Positions 34,862 to 45,226 of a DNA stretch of 64,000 nucleotides are shown one piece after another. Position numbers and translations under genes: made by a program. The DNA is taken from positions 64,853 to 128,852 of the forward strand of contig NW_022985195.1 in NCBI RefSeq assembly GCF_010093535.1, written 5' to 3'. Source of the stretch: Lindgomyces ingoldianus. Its lineage: Eukaryota; Ascomycota; Dothideomycetes; Pleosporales; Lindgomycetaceae. Every line of letters starts with the position of its first letter. The first letter of the stretch is position 1. The notes under the pieces were generated by a model. The model had not been told where the DNA came from. It saw only the letters and a list, made by a program, of their open reading frames with translations, and did no database searches.

Positions 34862-35236
34862 TCAAGGCGATATACATACGCCACGGGCTCGAGGAGGACC
34901 CCAACTCGGACACGAACTACTGCCAAGCAGGCAAACGGCGCCTCCATAGTGACAGCGGCCCCAATATCCCCCAAATTTGGGGCAGCCCAGGTACATCTTT
35001 TTGGCATCGTTAGCCTCATCACAATACCCCGCAAGAGGTTATTGGATGCATACATAGGGCGACTGGCGGCGGGGCGGTTTGGGTGGGTCTTCAATGCTAC
35101 CAACGCTACTAGTTGTTGCTTTACCCAAATCTCTTAGCTCGATACTTGTGTCGTCGGAATTGTTTTCCGGCAGAGGTGTCGCGGAAATGAAGCCGAAAAG
35201 AGTAAGAAGAACAACGAGTCGCTTTGAGAGATGCAT
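34862..35236 (-). CDS. Small secreted cysteine-rich protein
   Basis: Predicted exons 35236-35054 and 34996-34862 over a 57-nt intron with strong signals (GTATGC donor, GCTAAC branch 35009-35014, AAG acceptor, phase 0); 105 aa. Signal peptide MHLSKRLVVLLTLFGFISA, then TPLPENNSDDTSIELRD, PPKPPRRQSPY with an RR site, and a Gly/Cys-rich exon: MYLGCPKFGGYWGRCHYGG, AVCLLGSSSC and a last Cys near the end. That is five cysteines. A GTATGT near 34880 could donate a further intron and change the last few residues. Same strand and plan as the gene at 32894 (signal, acidic spacer, dibasic site, late cysteines), but no clear sequence identity. Candidate effector by features only. Confidence 0.5.
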
Positions 35237-38200
35237 TGTAAGTACTTCGTTCAGAGGGTAAAGACGGGCAGGAGGGTAGGATTTTCACTGATGGCTTGGC
35301 TGTTGTGAATGTATATTTCTGGGTTTTATACCTAATTATCAAAAGTCAAGACGTATTTTTGTTGGGAGGTGAAAGTGCGTTTCCGCACCAAGCGACGGAT
35401 GCGATGCAGAGCCTGTCCTCATACTGTTGTTACGTGGAGCACAAGCAAGACCTGGGGTAAAACACTTGTGTGAGAGTGCCTTGATTTTGGAGACAGTGGT
35501 GGAGTGGTAGACCTGTGGGCAGCGAGGGGTTTGAAAAGGTGGGGAAAAGAGACCTTTCAGGCTAGCTGAATATGGTTAGAAATGTGCGCACTATCACACG
35601 TGCCCCCTAATAAAAGCCCTCCTGGTTGCTGCTTGCTTCTCTTCTTCTTGCAGACCTCCTCAACGAAGTATCGGGCGTTTCCACTCCGCAATTCATCCAC
35701 GATTTCATCTTGAGCCATTGCTGATCACTGGAACCATTGAACGACTACTGATGTGGCATCCATCTCGTCCTACGCTTCATCCGTTGGCAGCAAACAGCAC
35801 CTCTCCAACGGGAGTCTACGTTCGGCAATCTTGGACGATACACCTCCTCTCGTTGCGATACACAAGACCTCAAAATAAAAACGGAACTTCTCAATTCGTT
35901 GCACGCCGCCGCACAAGGGCGGGATCGGATGCGGTTGGAGAAGAAAAATATCACGATTCGAAAGAATAACAAAAATAGAGAATATGAAGGATGTAGCGAG
36001 GTAGAGGAATGAAATCTGAGCGAACCTTTCTAGACAATATCACAAGAGTTATACCGTATGCCCAAAACCTCTAGGTTATGCGCCATGTTCATGACCAGAA
36101 CTCCGAAAGATGTCACTCCACCGTGAGCAGACACGACACGCTTCCGCGAGAGGATGGTGATCGTGGTCCATCATCAGTGGCTGCTTAAGATTATTGGAAA
36201 GAGGCTTGGATGACAGGTCTCGGAAATTCTTACTCTAAGGCCACGCGACGAAAAAGGGTTAGCAAGACTTCGAAGGAGAGCGCATGCTGACTGTTAAGAA
36301 TGGATTAGAAAGTTCAGTGCACAAGAGCCGGCAAACATTCCGAGACGTCACAGCTTCTGACAAGATGAGGCAGGGTTCTAGTATCTTCGATAGTGGGCTA
36401 GGTCTTATAGGTCGAGTCCTCGCCGCACTGGGCTAATTTCGATCACTGCGGGGTGATTCAACTTTAATGCAATTTGAATTCTGACCGCATGCGTCCCAAT
36501 ACCGACACTGCTGCGGCGAGCCGCCCTCATCTCTCTCGGTCGAAGCCGAGGAATGTGACATCTGTCTGTCATGCTTAGCCGCTGGCGACTAATCCAGGAC
36601 CCGTTTATCGGTACCAACAAGAACGGGAGAGGCTGTTTCTCCATAATAAACGGCCATGGTGCATGGGCAGCCGCAGTTGTGGAATGTAGAACTGATGAAG
36701 CTCGTTGCCATGGAGCCGAACACTGCGAGACCATCGGCCGGGTCTCGACCGGGGAATTACGGACTGTGTTAATCATTGTACGACAGGTAGATGTCTTTGA
36801 TGTCGTGCAATCGAAGTCTTAGAGTCACCACATGAGCGATTCCGGAGAACACCATCCGGAGGTCATAGCCTGCGCAACGCAGAGCAGAATTGGGCCGAGG
36901 CTTCCACTACAAACCTTGTTGGAAAAGCATGCTGGTGACGGTGGCATGACCATTCTCCTTAACTCTTGACGCCACTCGGTATTCTCTTCGGAACTTCGCG
37001 CGCCTCCCCCAACTTCCGATGAGATTCGTATCTGATGTGGGATCGTACGTGCATCAGAGTTTTTCTGGACGGTAAGCGGGGCAAAGATGGTCCCTTTCCA
37101 TTCACACTATGGCTGTGGTTAAGGTAGCTGTTAATAAGCTTTTAAATTTTTTGAACTGTGGATAACTCGCCTGTCACCTTTCTAGACTTAGTTGTTGTAC
37201 TAAAGTGGTCAGGATGCTAAAAGATGACCTGGAAGAAGAGTGGGCTTTGGGTGGGCATCATGCACACTTTGACTGGGCGCTTGGCGCAGTCGGTTTGGAA
37301 AATATTGTGGCGCTGCTGATGTGCAGCTCAGGAAAACTCCGGTGAGTGCCGTGTGGGGTTCATCTCCAATCAACGGCGATCTCCAGGCATTTCAGAAGTC
37401 TCACATCTGGGGGCTTGCAGCAACATGAAAAGGTCACCTCAGCTCGACCTCAAGGCGTACAGGTCCAGGCGCCATCATTGCCTTCCTCTGGAAGAAGTTT
37501 CCGCCGAGATAGCCTCAACATCTTTCTTTAGTAACAAACATCTTGGATCTTACACATTTCGCAAGCCTGAAACACCGTGCTTCCGCAGAAGAAAGCACGA
37601 TCCCATGAACAACACATTAATATCTATCGAAAGATGCTTTTGACATACACAATCGGGCTGGACAACCTTATCAATTTGAGCCCCTGCGCAGGTGGTACAG
37701 CGCAACATCGGAGAAGCGTCCTCGGTCTGAATGCGAGTGGCTTTTCCAGCTCGTTTCTCAAGAATGCTCAATCATGCGACCGTCTGGAAGCATCGTGAAG
37801 CGGGGAGCAGCCAAATTTGGCGCCTTCAGTCAGGAGTTGCAACGTCAAGACGTCACGAACACGAACCGGGAGACGCAGCCGCATGGCCCGCAGGAGTTGC
37901 TGCAAGTTTCTTCCGCTCAGAACTTTGTTAGGCAAGCAACTTGCTTTTCTTGTGAGTTAGCCATGCGGTCGATTGGTGTTGAGCTCCGGCTCCCCATCGC
38001 CAAGGCCGGCTGCGCTAGCCAAGTGACAGGGCCTTTTTCGGGCCATGCCTGTTAAGGCTTAGCTCATGCAGAAAATAGATCAAACTTGCCGTCTCGCTAA
38101 GCTTCTTTCAAGCGACGGATGGCTCTCGATGACAACAACACACTCAAAATTCCCAGGTCCTCGGTCTGATGGGAGCATCAAGAGAACGGCGAGCGTGATT

Positions 38201-38903
38201 TGATGTCTGACTCAAGCCCGGAAACCTGTCTGACATCCCTGTTTACCTGTGCGAATGGCAGGCGACCAACGCCCGTTCCACGGCCACGATCCCTCGATCT
38301 GCAGCCCTATCCAAACTTGATGGCAGTAGCGGCTCTGGAGCTGAGCTCCAAATTTTGCCCTGCCCTCATGGTGCTCACCACCACTCGGTCAATGCCGTTA
38401 ACTGCTTTTGCAGCCGTCCCTCCAATATCTCGCAGCCTTGCGTGCATACCCAATGGCATTACTCCAAGTTCGCCCGCGACTGCATGAGGCATCGCCCAGC
38501 TCCAGCCGGGCCCCAGACCGCTACAGCCCACGACCCCTCCTCGGATGCTGAACTCAGAGGCGTTCGTGATAATCATGGCAGTGCGGCATCTTATGTACGA
38601 ACCTTGGACTAACGCTCACAGCCCACCGACCCGCTCTGCCAAATCCCGCACTTGCACTGGCGAGACCTTGACTCTGTTGGCTCTAGGCAATAGATCCTCA
38701 GGTCCATATCGAGACGAGACAGGCAAGCCGCCAGAATACGCATGCGTATTAAGATGAGCTGCATGTCCCTCACAGCTTCGATTTCTTTTTGACTTCACAT
38801 ATCCATCTCATCAGGTAGCTTTTCCCTTTGCATTCGTTACTAGTCTCCAGGGGAGTTGTCTCAGAAGTCACCTTTCTTTTTAGTTCGTTTGCTATAGTCC
38901 GTC
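35237..38903. other. Gene-free stretch of about 3.7 kb
   Basis: No intact gene recognised. A 90-codon ATG frame on the minus strand at 38307-38576 and others at 36405-36822 and 37346-38055 lack family features. Composition is normal and not RIP-like. It must contain the promoters of the laccase and of the small secreted gene at 34862. Confidence 0.35.
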
Positions 38904-40977
38904 ATGTTTTATTCGATTGCTCGAACAGTAGGCTTCGTGGCCTTACTATGTCCTACAGTACTCTCTGCCGCAGTACCAGCTCCTCCTGAGGCACTCAACG
39001 TTCCCTGGAAGAGGGGTGGCATCTTCTCCAACTTCCACCACTACGATGAGCGCGATTATGGATGTTCACATGGGCCAAAGACGAGGTCATGCTGGAACAA
39101 CGGCTTTAGTATATCCACAGATATGGATGAGAAGTGGCCAAACACTGGTAAAGTAGTTACGGTATGTTGGGACAACAATCTGTATGGGATGAATACTAAC
39201 ATACCGCAGTACGAGCTAGAGATCACAAACACAACCGGCTCACCAGATGGTCTGTCGAGGCCGATGTTCCTTATTAATGGGCAGTATCCGGGGCCGGTAA
39301 GAACAATTCAATGTGGTTTGGATATCCACCCTAACTCTAGACAGACCATTGTTGCCGACTGGGGTGACACGCTTTCAATTACTGTGAAGAACTCCCTTGC
39401 CAATAACGGTACTAGCATTCACTGGCACGGGTTGAGGCAGCTTGGGACGAACCAAATGGATGGAACAAACGGCATTACTGAGTGCCCAATTGCCCCTGGC
39501 CAAAGCAAGACCTATACATTCAAAGCTACCCAGTACGGGACATCCTGGTATCACTCTCATTATTCTGTCCAATATGCCGATGGCATTGTTGGTGGGATCA
39601 TAATACGAGGCCCTTCCACTTCGAATTACGATATTGATCTGGGAATATTGCCCTTCACAGATTGGTTCCACGTACCTTCGTATGCTTGATCTCCCCCTGA
39701 TTTTCTGTGGAACTTTGGCTGACAACTGCATAGGTTCACAGTGAATGCTGCAGCTCTCCATGCTAAAGGCCCCCCAATTGCTGATAATCTACTAATCAAC
39801 GGTTCCATGACTTCGGCCTCAGGAGGAAAATATGCCGTCACCAACTTGACGCCCGGAAAGAAACATCTTCTTCGCCTAATTAACACTGGCGTGAACAACT
39901 ATATTCACGTCTCTTTGGATGGACATCCTTTCACTGTAATCGCCGCGGATTTTGTCCCAATTGTCCCATATACGACAGATTCACTTGTGATCGCCGTCGG
40001 TAGGTTCCATTCCGTGCGCTTAAACCCCACTATCCCGTGCACAAACCCTGCGAGAACTCCGCTGACGAGGAACACGAATTTTAGGTCAACGTTATGAAGT
40101 CATCATAGATGCAAACAAACCTGTGGGCAACTACTGGCTGCGCGTTGGAACTGGAGGTGGAAAGTGCGACGGCCCGAATGCCAACTCTGCCAACATCAAA
40201 AGTATCTTCCACTACGATGGTGCGAATTCTGCAAACCCCAATTCGACTGGAATTACCCTTCCGACTGGATGTTACGATGAGACTAACATCGTTCCTTACG
40301 TTAAGACCACTGTACCACAGAAATTGCCCAAGAAAATAGAACTGGGTTTCACCAACACCGCCACTAGTGACGGTTTAGTTCAATGGCTTGTGGACTCGAG
40401 TATGATGCAAGTTGACTTCACGAAGCCGACGCTACAGTACATCCTCGATGGGAATGACACCTTTAATGTCGCTGAGAATGTCTATATCGTCGGCGAAGCT
40501 CATCAGGTATGATCCTTAGACAAACTATCTGGCATGAAACTTGGCACTGACACCTCCCCACAGTGGCAGTACTGGGTGATCCAACAAACCAATACTGCGC
40601 CTCCGCTCCCTCACCCAATCCATCTCCACGGTCACGACTTTTATGTTCTGGACCATGCCGAAAACACTCAATGGACGGGTGACATTTCCAAACTGAAGAT
40701 GGAAAATCCTATCCGCCGTGATACCGCAACTCTTCCAGCTGGAGGATATCTCGTCCTTGCCTTCGAATCTGACAACCCTGGCGCGTGGCTTATGCATTGC
40801 CATATCCCGTTCCACGTTTCTGCCGGTCTTGCGTTACAATTCCTAGAACGCAAAAGCGAGATCTTGAATACTATTGGCGATCTCAGTGGCTTCAAAGACG
40901 GGTGCAAGACTTGGACTGCTTTCCAGGAAGGCTTCCCCGGTGGCTTCCATATCGGGGACTCGGGTCTGAAGGTTTGA
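38904..40977 (+). CDS. Secreted laccase (multicopper oxidase)
   Basis: Six exons: 38904-39161, 39210-39296, 39345-39679, 39734-39999, 40085-40506 and 40564-40977. All introns are GT-AG, 48-85 nt; 593 aa, normal for ascomycete laccases. It oxidises phenols and related substrates with O2 outside the cell. Signal peptide: MFYSIARTVGFVALLCPTVL plus SA. All four copper motifs are present: HWHG (141-144), WYHSHY (H185, H187), HPIHLHGH (H473-H480) and MHCHIPFH (H534, C535, H536, H540), with Leu545 as the T1 axial residue. The protein ends GDSGLKV, matching the DSGL C-terminal plug of ascomycete laccases, where processing follows the Leu. Introns 1 and 2 do not interrupt the frame but insert residues foreign to the family and have proper branch sites. 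Confidence 0.94.
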
Positions 40978-41733
40978 GCTCTGGACGTGAGCCATAGGTA
41001 AGTGAGTTGTTGAGTACATACCTATGAGATACCCAAGCGTGCATTCTTTCATGCATTTTTTTGGCGTTGCTACTGTTGCTGGGTTTAGCAAGTCAAATTT
41101 CGCTTCCTCTAAAGCTTTGGCTACATATTAGTCGTGATAGAGGATGGAGGGAGGATGATCCTACGTAATAATAATGACGTCTAATGCTACTAACTACTAT
41201 CATGTTCAATGGCTTCACCCGTGTTCCAACTCTAGCAGCTAGACAGTCTTCCACCAACAATCGCCAAATTTCTTCTTTTCAGCGATGCAGATAGCATCAA
41301 TAGTCTAGTAATAACACGACTCGCCTCTTGAGGTTTTCGTGGCCTGACCACGTGACCGTGGGCCTGAAACCAAGCTTAGACCACTTCTCTTCCAGAGGGT
41401 CTTGTAGCCTGTGTAATTTTTAGTGAGCAGATAACTGCAGAATTGAGTTGCGTCTAAACTATCTTAACCTACAACGCAAGTTTATGTGTTTCCTGCTTAT
41501 GTACTATTTTAGTGTGCCCTCTAAGAACATTAACAATTTATAGCTCTTTTCCTCTAACGTAGAGGTCCTCCTAAATAGTCTTCAGTCCCCTGCTGTCATC
41601 AGCCTAACAGCAGCTGTAAAGCCGGAGCAAAAAGTCCAACCTTTTGCTTATGGGAATTGTACTGCTTATAGCAGCAGATAAACCCTAACAACTGTAATGA
41701 GGTAGGCGTCCTGCCTGCCAAGCCGATACTATA
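40978..41733. other. Laccase 3' flank up to the transposon
   Basis: About 750 bp. A short part (about 41,450-41,580) lacks TCA, CCA, TGA and TGG like the RIP-decayed transposon interiors and may be a tiny older repeat remnant. The rest has normal content. Confidence 0.4.
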
Positions 41734-41777
41734 CCATGTTTTAGCGCGTAATGCACGGCCTCGCGTAATGCACGATT
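41734..41777 (+). repeat. Left terminal inverted repeat of the pogo/Fot1-type element
   Basis: Begins CCATGTTTTAGCGCG. Contains the 12-bp word GCGTAATGCACG twice (the first copy with one change is GCGCGTAATGCACG). Matches the right end with four or fewer differences, mostly C/T or G/A. Confidence 0.85.
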
Positions 41778-42899
41778 TTGGCAATCTGCGCCTTTTACTT
41801 TTAAAGCTCTAGAGACTCACACAAATTATAGATTATATAGATTTTTTGTTATAATACTAATTAAATGCTATAAATTCTATTCCTAGCAATAATTTACATG
41901 TAATACCTTATAAAGAGGTTAATTTGCCTGCTATGTTAAGTTCTGCCTAATGCTAGCTCCCTCTTTTTATTTAATGCTGCATTATTATTAAAATCCTCTA
42001 GCGTACTAGCAATAGGCGTAGGAGCTTTCTACTTGCCCTTTATTGCCTACTAGAGGTTATTTTTAAGCTGTTAATTAACCTGCTAGGTAAGCTCTGCCTC
42101 CTCTTATTAAGCTGCTTTTATCTTAAGCTCCTATAGGTAAGCCTTCTTTGCTATTGCTACTCTATGCTTTTTCCTTTTAACTGCGCGCGCCTTTTTAGCT
42201 TTCTTTACTTCTTTACACTTTACCTTCTCTTGTTTTTAAAGCTGTAGAGCCTTCTTCTTAGCATCTTTTTATGCCTAATAATTACATGCTTCTTAGACCT
42301 TATTTAGGGACTAGAAGGTCGCACTACTATAATATTCTAGAGGTGCTTCTAGTAGAAGAGGCTTACTACGCTAGCAGCGCTTCTTCTTATTAATTAGCGC
42401 ATCTTTAACCTGCTTAAGCTTACGCTAGAGAAGGATGCAACATACTAAGAATAACTAGACAGTCTTCTTAAGCTCTTATACATCTCTTTTATAAAAATTA
42501 CTAACAACCTTATCTAAAAGGCCTTTAACCTTTTTCTAATCCTTTGCACTAAGCGCTAAGCTAGTGCTTTTACTAGAGGATAGTTACTTTTTTTACTTAT
42601 AGCAAAATTAATCTAAGACTACTTATAGCTTAAATAGTAATAAACTAGTTGCTTTAAAAGCACTAAGGATAGTTTTATACTTAAAGGACATTTTCTAGGC
42701 CTTGTTAAACATGCTGTAAAAGTCTCTCTTTTTAATTAATAATAGTCCCTAGTATCTATCTATAAAGCTAGCTAGCTTAGCTAAGTAGGCTAACAAGAGA
42801 GGTTTAAACATGCAGACATTAAAAGGCTGCAGCATATAAGTTACATGTAGCAGGTATACAGCTAGGAGGATCTTATTGTTGTTGCAGTACTTAATAAAC

Positions 42900-43759
42900 T
42901 TTATTAAAACATGTAATCTATAGCTATCTAGGAATAAAAGTTAGTACACTTATTACGCCTTTACCTTAGTCTTATAATTAAACACATGTTTAAGCTATAC
43001 TAGGCCTAGTTTATTATTTATCTAACTTATAAGTAATAAGGCAAAGAAAGCTTAATGCTTAAAAAGGTTAAAATTTTATAGCTAAGAGTCTTATATATAG
43101 TTAAAAACAGCTTAGTAAATTAGCGTAGGCGTAAGAGAGCTACTGTTAGCGCAGATGCAGGCTATTATTATAATCTACTTGCAATTGCCATCCTGTATAA
43201 GCTGCTGCTTAATACCTTGCTTATACTGCTGTCTAGAGAAGATTTGCTTTATTTTTAACAGTACCCTAATTAGGAAGCCCTTTTTATCTATATTATAGGT
43301 ATGCTGTGGTTCTATGCTATATTGCTTAATTTTTTTGCGTACAAGCTTAAAATATAGCAAGTACTTAAATGCTAAGTTAGCTTTGTTACGCGCAGCGTCT
43401 ATGCTAGATGTCTATTAAGATAATAGGTTAATAGAGTGCCTTTTAATAAATTAATTAACCTAGCTTTTGCTAGCTTGCCTACTACTTATTTCTGTTACAA
43501 AATTTTAAATTATCTGTCTTAAAGGGGATAGACCTCTTGCGCAAAGCCTATTAATGTACTCTACTAGCTCTTTCTCCTGCACTAGGCTGAGTAGTTGCTA
43601 ATTTTCAAGTTTCTCTGCACGCGGGCGGGTAACGCGTTAGTGACGCCTTGAGAGCGTAGATTGATCAACGCCATACTGCCTAGCTACTGCAGCATAATTT
43701 GGTGATTCTCTAGGTTTCAGCGATTTCAGCGACTCCAAAGCGGCCTCAATACTGCCCAT
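42900..43759 (-). pseudogene. Decayed pogo/Fot1-type transposase
   Basis: The start is well preserved: MGSIEAALESLKSLKPRESP, NYAAVARQYGVDQSTLSRR (a helix-turn-helix DNA-binding domain), then TAA and TAG where Gln-type codons would fit. Farther in, one open piece (43360-43175) has HTYNIDKKGFLIRV and IQDGNCK, matching the first catalytic-Asp region of DDE transposases. LFLDSYRLHV near 42,915-42,942 matches the second catalytic block (normally LDGHGSH), with G and H changed as expected from C-to-T decay. No intact protein is possible. Confidence 0.82.
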
Positions 43760-43804
43760 ATTGGTTGAGAGAGAGGTGGTTGAAGTTTTGACAGCTTCGC
43801 GCAG

Positions 43805-43848
43805 AACCGTGCATTACGCGAGGCCGTGCATTACACGCTAAAACACAG
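43805..43848 (-). repeat. Right terminal inverted repeat of the pogo/Fot1-type element
   Basis: Read on the minus strand it begins CTGTGTTTTAGCGTG and continues like the left repeat, including the doubled GTAATGCACG word. Confidence 0.85.
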
Positions 43849-43864
43849 TACGACTTTCCCCACT

Positions 43865-43908
43865 GTACCAAAAGGTACGCACGAGAATACTTAAGCTAAG
43901 TATTCTCG
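43865..43908. repeat. Two tandem hairpin-forming palindromes next to the transposon end
   Basis: GTACC-AAAA-GGTAC (43865-43878), then CGAGAATACTTA-AGC-TAAGTATTCTCG (43882-43908) with perfect 12-bp arms. They start 15 bp after the TA at the transposon's right end. Confidence 0.7.
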
Positions 43909-44100
43909 CATAGTATAATATATATATAGATAATGCTAGGGCTAGCACTAGCACTAGCGGTTGTCTCTCGTCTAGCCTAAACCTCTATAAGCGAGAGAAG
44001 GCGACGTGGTTGTGTCAGATATGCGCACCTACTGTCAAGACAGGAGGAACGCTTGACGAAAGCTGCTACATAGTACGAGCAATAAGCTCGAACAGTATGT

Positions 44101-44184
44101 TGCAGCATTTTGCAGCATTTTGCAGCATGTTGCAGCATTTTACAGCATTTTGCAGCATGTTGCAGCAAATTGCAGCATGTTGCA
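44101..44184. repeat. 10-bp tandem repeat TGCAGCATTT
   Basis: About 8.4 units of TGCAGCATKT with single-base variants. Both strands stay open, giving a Met-Leu-Gln-His/Cys-rich frame, but neither frame has other gene features. Confidence 0.85.
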
Positions 44185-45226
44185 AGCTGGTCGCGCATAG
44201 GGCAAGTGCGCGAGGGACTCGGATCGGCAAAACAAAAAGCCGAGCAACACGAGTAGAGCAGAAAAAGGATCGATAAATAAATACAATCAATGATCATCCC
44301 ATACATGATATCCAAACCCATCATTCATCTCAGGAAGCCCAGAAACAGTGCTTCAATCTGACAGGTTGACCGTGCCTACCTCGTTACAACAACCAAACTT
44401 GCGCCCCCTCCTTTAATGAAGCTGCCGCTCTGCTTAAAAACAGTACAAGTTGCAACTTAAATAGAGGCAACACGCGCAGCTATATTGTTATCCTCATATA
44501 GTTAAGTTGCTAGGGGTGTGAGATGATCTATTGTACAAAAACTAGGTCCCTAAGGTAATAGGGTTATCTCTGCAATCTACGGTGCAATTTTGCTAGAAAG
44601 ATATACTAATTAACACAGAATTAGATAAATTAATTTATTCTTGCGCCAAGCCTAGTAATAGGAGCAGTAGAGAGATAGCAGGCTGCGTTAAAGTTAGGAG
44701 CAGGTGGGTTTTCCCATACAAATCTGGGCCCCCAAGCTACCAAAAATTACACGGGTGACTCGACCTGTTGGGGAGGACCCCTCGCGGCACGTGACCCGAG
44801 CACGGATCCGAGACTCGGGCCAAGACAGGTGGGTTGGTTATGACTAACTAGACTGCAAGCATCACAGCCGCTTGGAAGGACATCAAAGGTCAGAAAGCAG
44901 GTGATTGGAGAGAACTCGCATGATAAGCCCTGTGGCTGTGGCTGTGTTGCTGCCTGACAAGGGTGGCTCGGACGTTTTCCACCTCAGGTGTTCCTTGAGC
45001 CGTGCTCTTCAGCTCTCGTCAAGACTCCTCCACCACCTTCACGGCGGCCGACAGGCGTCCGCAAAGCCTCATGCTCAAACTTCAGCCTACCCAATATTCT
45101 TTGTTGTCGTTTGGTAGCCTGCAAGGTGTTGTTAGCTGCTCTCCCGACGAACTAGGCAACGAACTAGGCGGCTCGGCGCTAACACCCGGCTCCCGAATCG
45201 CACCATCCGGCTAGCCGTCAGCTCCC

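Larger units (their letters stand above)
41734..43848 (-). mobile_element. Pogo/Fot1-type DNA transposon relic (Tc1/mariner superfamily)
   Basis: 2115 bp bounded by 44-bp terminal inverted repeats and flanked on both sides by TA (41732-41733 and 43849-43850), the target duplication of this superfamily. The transposase reads on the minus strand from an ATG at 43759 and is full of stops. The interior (about 41,825-43,600) is strongly AT-rich and depleted in YCA trinucleotides. The terminal 250 bp on the transposase-start side and the repeats themselves keep normal composition. Size fits Fot1-like elements (about 1.9-2.1 kb). Non-autonomous now. Confidence 0.88.
43849..45226. other. Repeat-bearing spacer between the transposon and the kinase gene
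   Basis: Holds two short palindromes (43,865-43,908) and a 10-bp tandem repeat (44,101-44,184), described separately. About 44,430-44,700 is AT-rich and nearly free of YCA, like a small RIP-decayed remnant. The final 500 bp are normal upstream sequence of the kinase. Confidence 0.5.

Noticed and set aside
38307..38576. 90-codon minus-strand ATG frame with Gly/Ala-rich text
   Set aside because: Looks protein-like in part, but I cannot tie it to any family and find no matching exons around it.
41600..43600. CRISPR-like or telomeric repeat explanation for the AT-rich stretch
   Set aside because: No regular spacer/repeat pattern or telomere motif; TIRs, TA flanks and transposase motifs explain it as a DNA transposon.
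44010..44324. Cys-rich ORFs across the 10-bp repeat (88 and 115 codons)
   Set aside because: Produced by the repeat itself; a 10-bp period cycles through all frames, and nothing outside the repeat supports coding.
44698..44840. Two CAGGTGGGTT words that might be transposon ends
   Set aside because: They are direct, short and not flanked by matching TA duplications.
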